Part shown: positions 16,319-25,789 of the stretch, piece after piece
Position numbering within the stretch: the first letter of the stretch is position 1
How the letters are laid out: every line of letters begins with the position of its first letter
Translations under genes and position numbers: made by a program
NCBI RefSeq assembly: GCF_001017175.1
Contig: NZ_LCYG01000005.1
Span: forward strand, 47,173 to 100,065
Direction of reading: 5' to 3'
Source of the DNA: Microvirga vignae
GTDB taxonomy: Bacteria > Pseudomonadota > Alphaproteobacteria > Rhizobiales > Beijerinckiaceae
Length of the DNA: 52,893 bases
Notes under the pieces: model-generated
Told to the model about the DNA's origin: nothing
Database searches by the model: none
Seen by the model: only the letters and a program-made list of their open reading frames with translations

Positions 16319-18124
16319 TCAAGTGTCCATCTTCAGCGCGGCGATGAAGGCCTCCTGCGGGATGTCGACCTTGCCGTACTGGCGCATCCGCTTCTTGCCT
16401 TCCTTCTGCTTGTCGAGCAGCTTGCGCTTGCGGGTGGCGTCGCCGCCGTAGCACTTGGCGGTCACGTCTTTGCGGAGCGCGCGGATGGTTTCGCGGGCAA
16501 TGATCTTGCCGCCGATGGCCGCCTGCACCGGGATCTGGAACATGTGCGGCGGGATGAGCTCCTTGAGCTTCTCGCACATGGCGCGGCCACGGCCTTCGGC
16601 GCGGGTGCGGTGCACGAGCATGGAGAGCGCATCCACCGGTTCGCCGTTCACCAGCACCGACATCTTCACGAGGTCGCCTTCGCGATAGTCGGAGATGTGA
16701 TAGTCGAACGAGGCATAGCCCTTCGAGACCGACTTCAGGCGGTCGTAGAAGTCGAACACCACCTCGTTGAGCGGCAGGTCGTAGACCACCATGGCGCGCT
16801 TGCCGACATAGTTGAGATCGATCTGCACGCCGCGGCGGTCCTGGCAGAGCTTGAGCACGGCGCCGAGATAATCGTCCGGCGTGAGGATCGTGGCGCGGAT
16901 CCACGGCTCCTCGATGGCGTCGATCTTCATCACGTCCGGCATGTCGGCCGGGTTGTGCAGCTCCTTCGCCGTGCCATCGCTCATGCGCAGGTGATAGACC
17001 ACGGAGGGCGCGGTGGAGATGAGGTCGAGATTGAACTCGCGCTCCAGGCGCTCCTGGATGATTTCGAGGTGCAGGAGGCCGAGGAAGCCGCAGCGGAAGC
17101 CGAAGCCCAGTGCCGCCGACGTTTCCATCTCGTAGGTGAAGCTCGCGTCGTTGAGGCGAAGCTTACCCATGGCAGCACGCAGGTTTTCGAAGTCTGCGGC
17201 ATCCACGGGGAAGAGACCGCAGAACACCACCGGCTGGACCGGCTTGAAGCCGGGAAGCGCCTCGGCGGTGGGCTTGCGATCATCGGTGATGGTGTCGCCG
17301 ACGCGGGTGTCGGCCACTTCCTTGATCGATGCGGTGAGGAATCCGACCTCGCCGGGGCCGAGCACATCCACATCGGTCATCTTGGGCCGGAACACGCCAA
17401 CCTTGTCGACACCATAGGTCGCGCCGGTTCCCATCATCTTGATGGTCTGGCCCTTCTTCAACGTGCCGTCGATGATGCGCACGAGCACGACCACGCCGAG
17501 ATAGGCGTCGTACCAGGAATCGACGAGCATCGCCTTCAACGGCGCTTCCCTGTCGCCCTTGGGCGGCGGCAGCTTCTTAACGATGGCCTCCAGCACACCC
17601 TCGATGTTGAGGCCGGTCTTGGCCGAGATCGGAACCGCGTCCGAGGCGTCGATGCCGATCACCTCCTCGATCTGCTCCTTGATCCGGTCCGGATCGGCGG
17701 CAGGCAGGTCGATCTTGTTCAGGACCGGCACGATCTCGTGATTGGCATCGATGGCCTGGTAGACATTGGCGAGCGTCTGGGCTTCCACGCCCTGGGAGGC
17801 ATCGACGACCAGCAGCGAACCTTCGCAGGCGGCGAGCGAACGGGAGACTTCGTAGGCGAAGTCCACGTGGCCGGGGGTATCCATGAGGTTCAGGATGTAG
17901 GTCTTGCCGTCCTGAGCCTTGTATTCCAGGCGCACGGTCTGTGCCTTGATGGTGATGCCGCGCTCACGCTCGATATCCATGTTGTCGAGCACCTGCTCCG
18001 TCATCTCACGGGCGGAGAGCGCCCCCGTGGTCTGGATCAGACGGTCGGCCAAGGTCGACTTGCCGTGGTCGATATGGGCCACGATGGAGAAGTTGCGGAT
18101 GGTGTCGAAGGTGCGTGCGGTCAT
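16319..18124 (-). CDS. lepA: Elongation factor 4 (LepA)
   Basis: Ribosome-associated GTPase that assists translation and 30S assembly under stress. ATG 18124 gives [20 protein letters not shown] and a 601-residue product, the usual length. The GTPase motifs are G1 [10 protein letters not shown]2 [10 protein letters not shown]3 DTPGHVDF and G4 [10 protein letters not shown]. Downstream are the EF-G-like domains ([11 protein letters not shown]) and the LepA-specific C-terminal domain: [20 protein letters not shown], then [17 protein letters not shown] and [20 protein letters not shown]. The longer frame to 18157 has no ribosome binding site. It ends at an intrinsic terminator and is probably monocistronic. 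Confidence 0.97.
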   Translation of the reverse strand: MTARTFDTIRNFSIVAHIDHGKSTLADRLIQTTGALSAREMTEQVLDNMDIERERGITIKAQTVRLEYKAQDGKTYILNLMDTPGHVDFAYEVSRSLAACEGSLLVVDASQGVEAQTLANVYQAIDANHEIVPVLNKIDLPAADPDRIKEQIEEVIGIDASDAVPISAKTGLNIEGVLEAIVKKLPPPKGDREAPLKAMLVDSWYDAYLGVVVLVRIIDGTLKKGQTIKMMGTGATYGVDKVGVFRPKMTDVDVLGPGEVGFLTASIKEVADTRVGDTITDDRKPTAEALPGFKPVQPVVFCGLFPVDAADFENLRAAMGKLRLNDASFTYEMETSAALGFGFRCGFLGLLHLEIIQERLEREFNLDLISTAPSVVYHLRMSDGTAKELHNPADMPDVMKIDAIEEPWIRATILTPDDYLGAVLKLCQDRRGVQIDLNYVGKRAMVVYDLPLNEVVFDFYDRLKSVSKGYASFDYHISDYREGDLVKMSVLVNGEPVDALSMLVHRTRAEGRGRAMCEKLKELIPPHMFQIPVQAAIGGKIIARETIRALRKDVTAKCYGGDATRKRKLLDKQKEGKKRMRQYGKVDIPQEAFIAALKMDT

Positions 18125-18286
18125 AATTCTGCAAATATAAGAATGTTCAGGCCGCAATAGCAGGGGCAGCCACCAAAGCCAAGGGAGGCTGGTGCCGCGC
18201 CCCTCCCGGGGCCCTGATCACCAACCGAGTTTCGCCTTCCCTGGCTATCGCCCTACCTGAACGGAAGGGGAGACTGGAAGGCGGGC

Positions 18287-19648
18287 ATGGCGAACACTCC
18301 CATTCTGACAGATGTGGTGGACGATCTTGGCCGCCCCGCCCTTCATCGCACCATCGGGCCATTCCAGATGACGCTCTACGGGCTCGGCAGCATGCTGGGC
18401 TCCGGGGTTTACGGTCTGATCGGGCAGGCAGCGGGACAAGTGGGCAATGCCGTCTGGCTGGCCTTCCTGGTAGCCCTTGTGGCGGCTCTGCTGACGGCCT
18501 TGACCTACGCTTCTCTCGGCTCGCGCTATCCTCGCGCCGGCGGAGCGGCCTATATCGCGGAGCGCGCCTATCGCTCGCCCCTTGTCGGATTCGTGGTGGG
18601 GCTGGCCGTGGCCTGTTCGGCGCTCACCTCGGTCGCCACCCAATCCCGGGTCTTTGCGGCCAATCTCGCGACCTTCACCGGAAGCGGAGAGGGAGCCATC
18701 ACATTGCTGGCGCTGGGCTTCCTCCTGCTGCTCATGGGGCTCGTGCTGCGCGGCATCCGTGAATCCATGTGGGTCAACGTGCTATGCACATGCATCGAAG
18801 CGGGCGGCCTGCTGCTCGTGGTAGCGGTAGGCATCAGCTATTGGGGGTCTGTCGACCTTCTGGAGACGCCGCCGCCAGGGGAAGGCGGCGCGAGCGATGT
18901 GATCATCCTGGTCGTGCTGCAAGGCGCGGTGCTTACCTTCTTCGCTTTCCTCGGTTTCGAGGACAGCCTCAACGTCGCGGAGGAATGCCGCGATCCTCAG
19001 AGCACGATTCCGATCGGCCTGATCGGCGCCATGGCGATTGCGGCGGTGATCTACATGGCGGTCGCGATCACCGCCGTGTCGGTGATGCCGTGGCGGGAGC
19101 TTGCTGCAGCACCGGGGCCGCTGACGGCAGTGATGGATAAGGCCGCTCCCTGGCTTCCGCCGATCGTCTACACGGCGATCACGCTGTTTGCCGTCGCCAA
19201 CACGGCGCTCGTCAATTACGTCACCGCCTCTCGGCTCGCCTATGGCATGGCGCATCAGGGATTGCTGCCGGCCTGGCTTGGCCGGGTTCATGCCACGCGG
19301 CGCACGCCGCATCTTGCAATCCTGGCTTTATTTGCGGTGGTCGCACCGCTTGCCGTCATCGGCACCATCGGCCAGCTTGCCGCTGCGACCGTGCTCTTGC
19401 TCCTGACGGTCTTCGCGCTTTTGAATGGTGCGCTCGTGGTCCTGAAGAACCGCGAGGGCGAGCCACGCGGGCGCTTCGAGATCCCGCTGGTTCTGCCGAT
19501 CCTCGGCAGCCTCGTCTGCGCGGGCCTCGTGATCGTGCGCGTCGTTACAGGTGACTGGCGCGCGCCGGCAATCGCCGGTGCGCTGCTCGCCGGGATCTTC
19601 TTACTCTATGCGTTGCTCCGGCCGAAAGCTGAGCGGCAAGTGGCTTGA
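18287..19648 (+). CDS. APC-family amino acid permease
   Basis: Inner-membrane amino acid-polyamine-organocation transporter of 453 residues with about twelve helices. ATG 18287 has GGAAGG upstream. The first helix carries the unwound GSMLGSGVYGLIGQAAG substrate-binding stretch; FFAFLGFEDSLNVAEECRDP in helix 6 and TASRLAYGMAHQGLLPAWLG after helix 8 are hallmark APC motifs. The substrate cannot be named; the EDSLN variant of the helix-6 motif fits cationic or general amino acid carriers only loosely. It diverges from lepA and converges on the duplicated-repeat protein gene across a strong terminator. Confidence 0.9.
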   Translation: MANTPILTDVVDDLGRPALHRTIGPFQMTLYGLGSMLGSGVYGLIGQAAGQVGNAVWLAFLVALVAALLTALTYASLGSRYPRAGGAAYIAERAYRSPLVGFVVGLAVACSALTSVATQSRVFAANLATFTGSGEGAITLLALGFLLLLMGLVLRGIRESMWVNVLCTCIEAGGLLLVVAVGISYWGSVDLLETPPPGEGGASDVIILVVLQGAVLTFFAFLGFEDSLNVAEECRDPQSTIPIGLIGAMAIAAVIYMAVAITAVSVMPWRELAAAPGPLTAVMDKAAPWLPPIVYTAITLFAVANTALVNYVTASRLAYGMAHQGLLPAWLGRVHATRRTPHLAILALFAVVAPLAVIGTIGQLAAATVLLLLTVFALLNGALVVLKNREGEPRGRFEIPLVLPILGSLVCAGLVIVRVVTGDWRAPAIAGALLAGIFLLYALLRPKAERQVA

Positions 19649-19677
19649 TGTTCGGATGCATCTGTCCTGATGCGACA

Positions 19678-19707
19678 ACAAGCGCAGGCGTCCGAGCCTG
19701 CGCTTGT
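19678..19707. terminator. Bidirectional hairpin between APC permease and the duplicated-repeat protein
   Basis: Perfect 12-base arms ACAAGCGCAGGC (19678-19689) and GCCTGCGCTTGT (19696-19707) with loop GTCCGA, lying between two convergent genes. T-runs are short, but placement and symmetry suit a shared terminator. Confidence 0.7.
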
Positions 19708-19723
19708 CCTCGAGGACGGAAGA

Positions 19724-20128
19724 TCAGCGGGCGCATTCCACGGGGACGCGCTGATCGGTGCCGGGAATAAGGACGGTGCGGCAGGGGACGCCGTTGATGA
19801 CGCGAATCTCATGCGGTGCGGCGTTGGGGAAGGCACCATAGGGAGGACCGGCGACAGGAGCGCCGGGAGGCGGGGCGGCGACGATGCTGCCTGTTGTCAC
19901 CGGATCCATGCCGATCATGCCGGCCGGGCCTGCGCACTGCACCGGAATGCGCCGGTCGCTCGAATGGTCGAGAACGGTGCGGCAGGGCACGCCGTTGATG
20001 ATCTGGATCTCGTGCGGAGCGGCGTCCGGGAAGGGAGAACCAGGCGTGCCGCTGGTCTGTGCCTGCGCGAGGCCGATCGTGCCAAGCATGACGAGACCGG
20101 CGCTGGCGATGAATGTGAATCTCTTCAA
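19724..20128 (-). CDS. Exported protein with two tandem copies of a ~35-residue unit
   Basis: The start is TTG 20128, chosen because GAGGAGG lies five bases before it and the signal peptide (residues KRFTFIASAGLVMLGTIGLA, cleavage near QAQ) starts there. The 134-residue protein holds two copies of one unit: PFPDAAPHEIQIINGVPCRT followed by VLDHSSDRRIPVQCA, and AFPNAAPHEIRVINGVPCRT followed by VLIPGTDQRVPVECA, joined by a Gly/Pro/Ala-rich linker. Each unit has two cysteines, suggesting one disulfide per unit. No known family comes to mind; similar single-unit proteins may exist in Rhizobiales. It lies downstream of hrcA on the same strand with 102 bases between. Confidence 0.75.
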   Translation of the reverse strand: MKRFTFIASAGLVMLGTIGLAQAQTSGTPGSPFPDAAPHEIQIINGVPCRTVLDHSSDRRIPVQCAGPAGMIGMDPVTTGSIVAAPPPGAPVAGPPYGAFPNAAPHEIRVINGVPCRTVLIPGTDQRVPVECAR

Positions 20129-20230
20129 GATAACCTCCTCTGATGGGGCCTTGCCCCCTTGGGACGGAGGTTTAACGCTTGCGATAAGGTTAGTTTCCTC
20201 TCTCACGGCAACGTGTGTGAGAGGCAATCC

Positions 20231-21322
20231 CTATCGCCCCTGCTCCAGAATGCGTGAGATCACCTTGGCCGTGTAATCCACCATCGGCACGATACGGGCG
20301 TAATTGAGCCGTGTCGGGCCAATGACGCCGAGAACGCCCACGATCTTCTGGCCGCCGTCCCGGAAGGGAGCTGCGATCATCGAGGAGCCGGAGAGCGAGA
20401 ACAGCTTGTTCTCCGAGCCGATGAAGATGCGCACGCCCTCGCCGCCCTCGGCGCGGCTCAAAAGGTCGATCACGTCAGTCTGGGTTTCGAGATCGGAGAA
20501 GAGCAGACGGATGCGCTCCAGGTCTTCCACAGCCTTCAGGTCGTCGAGCAGGTTCGCCTGGCCGCGCACGATGAGCTGGCGCGATTCCGCCGGGCCCACG
20601 GTGGTGGCAAGACCTGCCTCCACGAGCTTGGCGGTGAGCGCGTCGAGCTCGCGCTCCATCTCCTCGCGGCGGGTTTCGATCTCGCGCTTGAGATCACCCA
20701 GCGTCTTGCCCCGGATGCGGGCGTTGAGAAAGTTCCCGGCCTCCACCAATGCACCGGCAGGCAGGCCCGCGGGCAGATCGAGGAGGCGGTTCTCGACGGA
20801 GCCATCCTCCGACACCAGCACCACGAGGGCGCGGGTCGGGTCGAGCCGCACGAACTCGATATGCTTGAGGCTGGCGTTTGACTTCGATGTCAGCACCACG
20901 CCTGCGCCGCGCGAAACGCCGGACAGCAGTGCCGAGGCCTCGGCGAGCGCTGTTTCCATGGTGTGGCCGGAAGCGGCAGCCCGCATCTGCGCCTCGATCC
21001 GCGCCCGCTCTTCGGCGGTCACGTCGCCGATTTCCATCATGGCGTCCACGAAGAAGCGCAGGCCGATTTCCGTCGGCAGGCGTCCGGCACTGGTATGCGG
21101 CGCGAAGATCAGGCCCGCCGCCTCCAGATCCGCCATCACGTTGCGGATCGAGGCGGGGGAGAGCGTCATCGGCAGGATGCGCGAGAGATGGCGCGAGCCG
21201 ACGGGTTCACCGGTCACGAGATAGCTCTCGACGATCTGGCGGAAAATCTCGCGGGAACGGTCGTTCAATTCCGCGATGGCGCGGGTGTCCGACAGGTTCG
21301 AGAAGGGGCCGTTGGCGTGCAT
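20231..21322 (-). CDS. hrcA: Heat-inducible transcription repressor HrcA
   Basis: Represses class I heat-shock genes by binding CIRCE operators; its folding depends on GroEL. The 363-residue protein has an N-terminal winged helix ([20 protein letters not shown], then [10 protein letters not shown] and [19 protein letters not shown]) and the typical [20 protein letters not shown] motif, followed by the GAF-like and inserted dimerisation domains; [16 protein letters not shown] ends the protein. I saw no CIRCE element in the 145 bases between it and divergent rph, nor before grpE or dnaK, so its targets (usually groESL in alphaproteobacteria) are probably outside the window. Confidence 0.95.
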   Translation of the reverse strand: MHANGPFSNLSDTRAIAELNDRSREIFRQIVESYLVTGEPVGSRHLSRILPMTLSPASIRNVMADLEAAGLIFAPHTSAGRLPTEIGLRFFVDAMMEIGDVTAEERARIEAQMRAAASGHTMETALAEASALLSGVSRGAGVVLTSKSNASLKHIEFVRLDPTRALVVLVSEDGSVENRLLDLPAGLPAGALVEAGNFLNARIRGKTLGDLKREIETRREEMERELDALTAKLVEAGLATTVGPAESRQLIVRGQANLLDDLKAVEDLERIRLLFSDLETQTDVIDLLSRAEGGEGVRIFIGSENKLFSLSGSSMIAAPFRDGGQKIVGVLGVIGPTRLNYARIVPMVDYTAKVISRILEQGR

Positions 21323-21382
21323 GCGATGGGTTCTACGCTTTCACAATTCCACCCTGCAAGTGGTCATTATGTGCGGACGAAC

Positions 21383-21419
21383 GGTGCTTTAGGCAAGGCT
21401 TGTGCTTGCCTAAAGCGCC
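21383..21419. promoter_or_regulatory. Hairpin in the hrcA-rph divergent intergenic region
   Basis: Arms GGTGCTTTAGGCAAG (21383-21397) and CTTGCCTAAAGCGCC (21405-21419) pair over 15 bases with one T-G wobble and a seven-base loop. The position, in the shared promoter region of hrcA and rph, makes it either a transcription factor site or an RNA leader hairpin for rph. It has no T-run. It is not a CIRCE sequence. Confidence 0.5.
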
Positions 21420-21467
21420 TCCTGGGCCCAAAGAGGCTCTCAGACAAGCCTCATGGAGATAACGATC

Positions 21468-22181
21468 ATGCGTCCTTCCAACCGCGCCCCCGACGAATTG
21501 CGTCCCGTTACCCTGGAGCGAAGCGTCGCGCGTTATGCGGAAGGCTCCTGCCTCGTGACCTTCGGCAACACCAAGGTGCTCTGCACCGCTTCGCTCGAGG
21601 AAAAAGGTCCGCCGTGGCTGCGCGGCACCGGCAGGGGCTGGGTGACGGCAGAATATTCCATGCTGCCTCGCGCCACGCATGAGCGCACCAAGCGCGAGGT
21701 CAATTCAGGCAAGCCCTCCGGCCGCACGCAGGAGATCCAGCGCCTCATCGGCCGCTCGCTCCGCGCCGTCGTGAACCTGCCGGCCATCGGCGAGCGGCAG
21801 ATCGTGCTGGATTGCGACGTGATCCAGGCCGATGGCGGCACCCGCACCGCCTCGATCACCGGCGCCTGGGTGGCCCTGCACGAGTGCTTCACCTGGATGC
21901 AGAACCGCTCGATCATTTCCATCAACCCGCTGCGCGAGCCCGTCGCCGCCATCTCCTGCGGCATCTACCAGGGCCAGCCGGTGCTCGACCTCGATTATGC
22001 GGAGGATTCCGCCGCCGAGACGGACGCCAACTTCGTCATCACGGGTTCGGGCGGCATCGTCGAGGTGCAGGGCACGGCGGAAGGAAAGCCCTTCTCGGAA
22101 GAGGAATTCCTGAGCCTCCTTCGCCTTGCCAAAGCTGGCGTGGCGCAGCTCGTGGAGCTGCAGAAGAAGGCGGTGGCGTGA
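21468..22181 (+). CDS. rph: Ribonuclease PH
   Basis: Phosphorolytic 3'-5' exoribonuclease that trims tRNA precursors. ATG 21468 ([20 protein letters not shown]) gives 237 residues, the family length, and has GGAGA upstream; the frame also opens at 21453. Conserved blocks are [71 protein letters not shown] and [17 protein letters not shown], including the Arg and Asp residues of the active site. Its stop overlaps the rdgB start by one base, so rph-rdgB is an operon; the arrangement beside divergent hrcA is conserved in Rhizobiales. Confidence 0.97.
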   Translation: MRPSNRAPDELRPVTLERSVARYAEGSCLVTFGNTKVLCTASLEEKGPPWLRGTGRGWVTAEYSMLPRATHERTKREVNSGKPSGRTQEIQRLIGRSLRAVVNLPAIGERQIVLDCDVIQADGGTRTASITGAWVALHECFTWMQNRSIISINPLREPVAAISCGIYQGQPVLDLDYAEDSAAETDANFVITGSGGIVEVQGTAEGKPFSEEEFLSLLRLAKAGVAQLVELQKKAVA

Positions 22182-22819
22182 TGCAGCACCGTCCTCTCAC
22201 CGGCAAGGTCGTCATTGCCACCCACAACGCAGGCAAGCTGCGCGAGATGCAGGAGCTGTTCGCTCCCTTCGGCGTGGAGGCCGCGTCGGCCGGGGAACTC
22301 GGCCTGCCCGTGCCCGACGAGACGGGTCACATGTTCGCCGAGAACGCCGCCATCAAAGCTCATGCTGCGGCCAAGGCCACAGGCCTTCCTGCGCTCTCCG
22401 ATGATTCCGGTTTGTGCGTCCATGCGCTCGACGGGGCACCGGGATTGTTCACGGCGGATTGGGCCGGTCCAAAGAAGGATTTCTACGCTGCCATGGAACG
22501 AGTGCGTCGCGAGATGGAAAAACGTGAAGCGACTGACAAGCGCGCTCACTTCGTCTCAGCTCTCGTCATTGCCTGGCCTGATGGGCATGAGGAACTGTTC
22601 GAGGGTCGCGTGTTCGGCGAGGTTGTCTGGCCACCGCGGGGCGACAAGGGTTTTGGTTATGACCCCATGTTCCAGCCGGACGGTTTCACCCAGACCTTCG
22701 GCGAGCTGTCGTCGGAAGAAAAGCACGGCATCGACTGGTCGAAGCCCGAGCCGGAAGGGCTCTCCCACCGGGCGCGCGCTTTCGTGAAGCTCGCAGCGGG
22801 GTGCCTAAACAGGGCGTAA
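22181..22819 (+). CDS. rdgB: dITP/XTP pyrophosphatase (RdgB/HAM1)
   Basis: House-cleaning enzyme that hydrolyses dITP, ITP and XTP to monophosphates so that deaminated purines do not enter DNA or RNA. The 212-residue protein shows the HAM1 motifs: [20 protein letters not shown] (substrate loop), [20 protein letters not shown] (catalytic Asp pair), [15 protein letters not shown] and a final [13 protein letters not shown] 22181 shares its A with the rph stop codon, giving coupled translation. In place of the common GIYSARYAG the protein has GLFTADWAG. The following 160 bases carry a C-type repeat. Confidence 0.96.
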   Translation: MQHRPLTGKVVIATHNAGKLREMQELFAPFGVEAASAGELGLPVPDETGHMFAENAAIKAHAAAKATGLPALSDDSGLCVHALDGAPGLFTADWAGPKKDFYAAMERVRREMEKREATDKRAHFVSALVIAWPDGHEELFEGRVFGEVVWPPRGDKGFGYDPMFQPDGFTQTFGELSSEEKHGIDWSKPEPEGLSHRARAFVKLAAGCLNRA

Positions 22820-22837
22820 TATTCCCGTTTTCGTCAT

Positions 22838-22940
22838 GGCCGTCCCCGGACGTGATCCGGGGACAGTCCCGGCCATCCACGTCTTTGGAAGCATCGAGGC
22901 TTAAAGGCGTGGATCCCCGGGACAAGCCCGGGGTGACGCA
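22838..22940. repeat. C-type (REP-like) palindromic repeat after rdgB
   Basis: ATGGCCGTCCCCGG...CCCGGCCAT forms one palindrome, then CCACGTCTTTGG and AGGCGTGGATCCCCGGG form the second limb ending GGGGTGACG. The same word order recurs at the other C copies in this window. Confidence 0.75.
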
Positions 22941-22954
22941 GAGGCTTCAAAGAA

Positions 22955-22976
22955 GAAGCGCCCCGTAGGGCGCTTC
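22955..22976 (-). terminator. Intrinsic terminator of the DUF2852 gene
   Basis: Arms GAAGCGCCC (22955-22963) and GGGCGCTTC (22968-22976), loop CGTA; the reverse-strand transcript continues into TTCTTCTTTG, a U-rich tail. It lies 15 bases after the gene. Confidence 0.8.
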
Positions 22977-22990
22977 GCTTGTCTTGAAGG

Positions 22991-23467
22991 TTAAACGTTC
23001 GTCGGACCGTTGCCGCGGCGCTTGGCCATGAAGGCATCGAACTCCTCGCGGTCCTTGGCGCGCTTCAGTTCCTCCACGAAATCACGGAAGGCGCGGGCTT
23101 CCTCGTCGAGCTTGCGGCGCTCTTCCTCGAGACGCTCCAGCTCGCTGCGGCGGTACTCGTCGAAGGCCGCATTGCCCGAAGTCGTGTAGCCGAAGCCGCC
23201 GGTGGAGCGGCGCGATCCGAACAGATCCTCAGCCGTGCGGCCGAAAGTGTCGCGGAAGAAGGCTCTCGCCTCGTCGTATTTCGGATATCCACACATTTTC
23301 CACACCAGATAGGCCAGCGCGAGCGGCCAGAACCAAATGAAGCCCAGGATGATGGCGACGATCTCCAGACCGCGTCGGGGTGAGCGCCCGCAGCGACGGT
23401 GAGCGCCGGCATTCCAAGGTCCCGCATGAGGGCCCTGATTCCAGGCGGTTGAAGCAGAGTCAGACAT
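22991..23467 (-). CDS. DUF2852 membrane protein
   Basis: A 158-residue protein of a family largely confined to alphaproteobacteria and without known function. One membrane helix (EIVAIILGFIWFWPLALAYL) follows a short polar N terminus; the conserved KMCGYPKYDEARAFFRDTFG follows it; the C-terminal half is a charged helix (YRRSELERLEEERRKLDEEA and RAFRDFVEELKRAKDREEFD) that is probably a coiled coil in the cytoplasm, ending FMAKRR. Layout and length match the family. It is tail-to-tail with rdgB across a terminator and C repeat. Confidence 0.9.
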   Translation of the reverse strand: MSDSASTAWNQGPHAGPWNAGAHRRCGRSPRRGLEIVAIILGFIWFWPLALAYLVWKMCGYPKYDEARAFFRDTFGRTAEDLFGSRRSTGGFGYTTSGNAAFDEYRRSELERLEEERRKLDEEARAFRDFVEELKRAKDREEFDAFMAKRRGNGPTNV

Positions 23468-23612
23468 CGTGAGTCTCGCTATGTTAATGCTAACAACATT
23501 AACATGCGGATCGATTTTGGCGCTTTCAAGGGAGGTCCGTTCGATTTTGGCGGAGGGGACCGGGAGCGGTCCGTGGAGCAGGCATGGGGAAGGGAAGCTA
23601 GGCCAGCAGCCG

Positions 23613-24278
23613 TCAGCGGCTGGCCATCCCGGACTTGTCCTTCAGAGCACCGTGGACCAGGGCAAGGACGCCTGCGCGAAGCAGTTCGTACTTGTCCGGC
23701 AAGCCGGGACCCTTCGGAAGCTGGCCCGCGGCATCGAGGGTCGCGATGCCGTGGGAGAGGGCCCAGACCTCAAGAGCAATGAAGCGGACATCCACGCCCT
23801 GGAAACCCTCGGGATAGGTTTTCGTGAGCGCCTGGACCAGATAATCGAATGCCGTGGCTGGAGCTTGAGAGCTGTCCGAGGCGCCCTTGCCCCACGGGCC
23901 ACAGGCTTCACCCTCCAGGGGCTTCGCCGAGAACATGGCCGTGTAGAAGCCCGGTTCCTGCTCGGCAAAGGCAAGATAGGCCTCGCCCATGCGGGTGAAG
24001 CGCTCCCGCGGCGTTCCCTCGCTTTGGAGAGCCTTCCCGAGCCGCTTGGCGAGTTCGTCGAACCCGCGGAAGGCCACTTCGGCGACCAGAGCCTCACGGC
24101 CACGGAAGTGACGGTAGAGGGCTGCGGGCGTGACGCCCACGAGCTTGGCGGCATCGGCCAGGGTGAACCCGCCAAGGCCACGCTCGGCAATGAAACGCTG
24201 CGCTGCCTCGATCAGCGCCTCTTTCAGATTGCCGTGGTGATAGCCCTGCCGGTCGAACGGGCCGCGCCAATGCCGCAT
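23613..24278 (-). CDS. TetR-family regulator with WHG-type ligand domain
   Basis: A 221-residue repressor-type regulator. ATG 24278 has AAAGGAG upstream; the open frame extends far beyond it but is a shadow of hemW. The HTH (residues ~15-60) reads LIEAAQRFIAERGLGGFTLA, DAAKLVGVTPAALYRHFRGR, EALVAEVAFRGFDEL, the standard TetR_N pattern. The C-terminal part (YLAFAEQEPGFYTAMFSAKP, ALTKTYPEGFQGVDVRFIAL, EVWALSHGIATLDAAGQL) contains W-x3-HG and so belongs to the WHG subgroup. The ligand is unknown. It diverges from hemW over 174 bases; a hemW link is not implied. Confidence 0.92.
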   Translation of the reverse strand: MRHWRGPFDRQGYHHGNLKEALIEAAQRFIAERGLGGFTLADAAKLVGVTPAALYRHFRGREALVAEVAFRGFDELAKRLGKALQSEGTPRERFTRMGEAYLAFAEQEPGFYTAMFSAKPLEGEACGPWGKGASDSSQAPATAFDYLVQALTKTYPEGFQGVDVRFIALEVWALSHGIATLDAAGQLPKGPGLPDKYELLRAGVLALVHGALKDKSGMASR

Positions 24279-24452
24279 GATGGCTCCTTTGAACACTCCA
24301 TGAGCCAATCTTAAGTCCCCGCTCCCGGAGAGGCTAGGGCGGAGGGCCCATGAAGGGTGAACAACTGCTTGGAAAAGAGGTTCAGCAGAAAATGATCCGA
24401 TGCGGCAAGGGCTGACCGTGACGTCAGGCTTCAGAACTGCCATATACGGCCC

Positions 24453-25613
24453 ATGATCGATCATCCGACGCGCGATGCGGGCTTTGGCGTCTATGTCCAT
24501 TGGCCCTTCTGCGCCTCCAAATGCCCCTATTGCGACTTCAACAGCCATGTCCGCCACCAGCCGGTGGATCAGGAGCGGTATCTCACGGCCTTCAAACGCG
24601 AGATCGCCCATACGGCAGCGCGCATTCCAGGGCGCAATGTCACCAGCATCTTCTTCGGCGGCGGCACGCCCTCGCTCATGAAGCCGGAGACGGTCGGCGC
24701 AATCCTCGATGCCGTCGGCGGCGCTTGGACTATCGATCCGAACGCCGAGGTCACGCTCGAGGCAAATCCGACCAGCGTCGAGGCCGAGCGCTTTCGCGGC
24801 TATCGTCACGCCGGCATCAACCGTGTGTCGCTGGGAGTGCAGGCGCTCAACGATCCGGACCTGCGCCGCCTGGGCCGCATGCATTCGGTTGAAGAAGCCT
24901 TGGCTGCGGTAAAGATCGCAGCGTCGATCTTCGACCGCTATTCCTTCGACCTCATCTACGCGCGTCCAGGCCACACGCCGGAAGCCTGGGCAGCAGAGCT
25001 TGAACAGGCAATCAGCTACGCGGTGGAGCATCTCTCGCTCTATCAGCTCACCATCGAGCCCGGCACCTGGTTCGAGCGTCTCTATAATGCCGGCAAGATC
25101 GCCGTGCCGGACGAGGAGACGGGCCGCGCGCTCTACGATATCACGCAGGAAACCTGCGAGAAGCATGGGCTTCCAGCTTACGAGATTTCCAACCACGCCA
25201 AGCCCGGTGCGGAATCACGGCACAACCTGCTCTACTGGCGCTACGGCGAATATGCGGGCATCGGTCCCGGTGCGCATGGGCGCCTCGTCACCGGCAATGC
25301 ACGGCTTGCGACCTCGACCGAAAAACATCCCGAGACATGGCTCGAACATGTCGAGCGTGAGGGACACGGCGTGATCGAGGAGGAGGTGCTCACTTCCGAG
25401 GCGGAAGGCGACGAGTTCCTCCTCATGGGCCTTCGCCTGAAAGAGGGCATCGATCCGCGCCGCTATGAGGCGTTCACGGGAAAGTCGCTGAATCAACGCG
25501 GCCTGCGCATCATGGAAGAGGAAGGCCTCATCCGCGTCGATGGCTCACGTCTTGCCGTGACGGAGAAGGGCTTTCCGGTGCTGAATGCGGTGATTGCGGA
25601 ATTGGCGGCTTGA
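24453..25613 (+). CDS. hemW: Radical SAM family heme chaperone HemW
   Basis: Binds heme and a 4Fe-4S cluster and delivers heme to membrane respiratory proteins; long misnamed oxygen-independent coproporphyrinogen oxidase. The 386-residue protein has the radical-SAM motif CASKCPYC with Cys20, Cys24 and Cys27, followed by the fourth-position Phe and Asn (DFNSH), and lacks the extra N-terminal Cys of HemN. FFGGGTPSLM, TLEANPTSVEAERF, RVSLGVQALNDPDLRRLGR, YQLTIEPGTWF and GIGPGAHGRL are HemW-typical. In Rhizobiales hemW commonly follows rph-rdgB; here DUF2852 and TetR genes on the other strand separate them. Confidence 0.95.
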   Translation: MIDHPTRDAGFGVYVHWPFCASKCPYCDFNSHVRHQPVDQERYLTAFKREIAHTAARIPGRNVTSIFFGGGTPSLMKPETVGAILDAVGGAWTIDPNAEVTLEANPTSVEAERFRGYRHAGINRVSLGVQALNDPDLRRLGRMHSVEEALAAVKIAASIFDRYSFDLIYARPGHTPEAWAAELEQAISYAVEHLSLYQLTIEPGTWFERLYNAGKIAVPDEETGRALYDITQETCEKHGLPAYEISNHAKPGAESRHNLLYWRYGEYAGIGPGAHGRLVTGNARLATSTEKHPETWLEHVEREGHGVIEEEVLTSEAEGDEFLLMGLRLKEGIDPRRYEAFTGKSLNQRGLRIMEEEGLIRVDGSRLAVTEKGFPVLNAVIAELAA

Positions 25614-25627
25614 ATGCCTGCCACCAC

Positions 25628-25782
25628 GTCATCACGGCCTTGTGCCGGTGATCCACGTCTTCATCTTGTCTTGAGACGTGGATGGCCGGGACTGATCCCC
25701 GGATCACGTCCGGGGACGGCCATGACGACGGAGAGTGTTCATCACGCGATCCCGGATCTTCGCTCTGCTCCGCCCGGGATGA
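25628..25782. repeat. C-type (REP-like) repeat cluster between hemW and gshB
   Basis: At least three palindromic limbs: CACGGCC...GCCGGTGATCC, GGCCGGGACTGATCCCCGG with CCGGGGACGGCC, and GATCCCGG...CCGGGATGACG, joined by CCACGTCTTCATC and GACGTGGATGG. It fills the space between the convergent hemW and gshB genes and may act as their terminator. Confidence 0.75.
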
Positions 25783-25789
25783 CGCAGGC

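Noticed and set aside
16310..18160. 616-codon forward open frame opposite lepA
   Set aside because: Rich in His/Leu/Asp/Arg typical of antisense shadows in GC-rich DNA; lepA is certain on the reverse strand.
20231..21467. CIRCE operator near hrcA
   Set aside because: I looked for TTAGCACTC-N9-GAGTGCTAA around hrcA, grpE and dnaK and did not see it; the hairpin at 21383-21419 has a different sequence.
24279..25196. Extension of the TetR reading frame upstream across hemW
   Set aside because: The TetR protein has a good start at 24278 with AAAGGAG; the rest is antisense to hemW.
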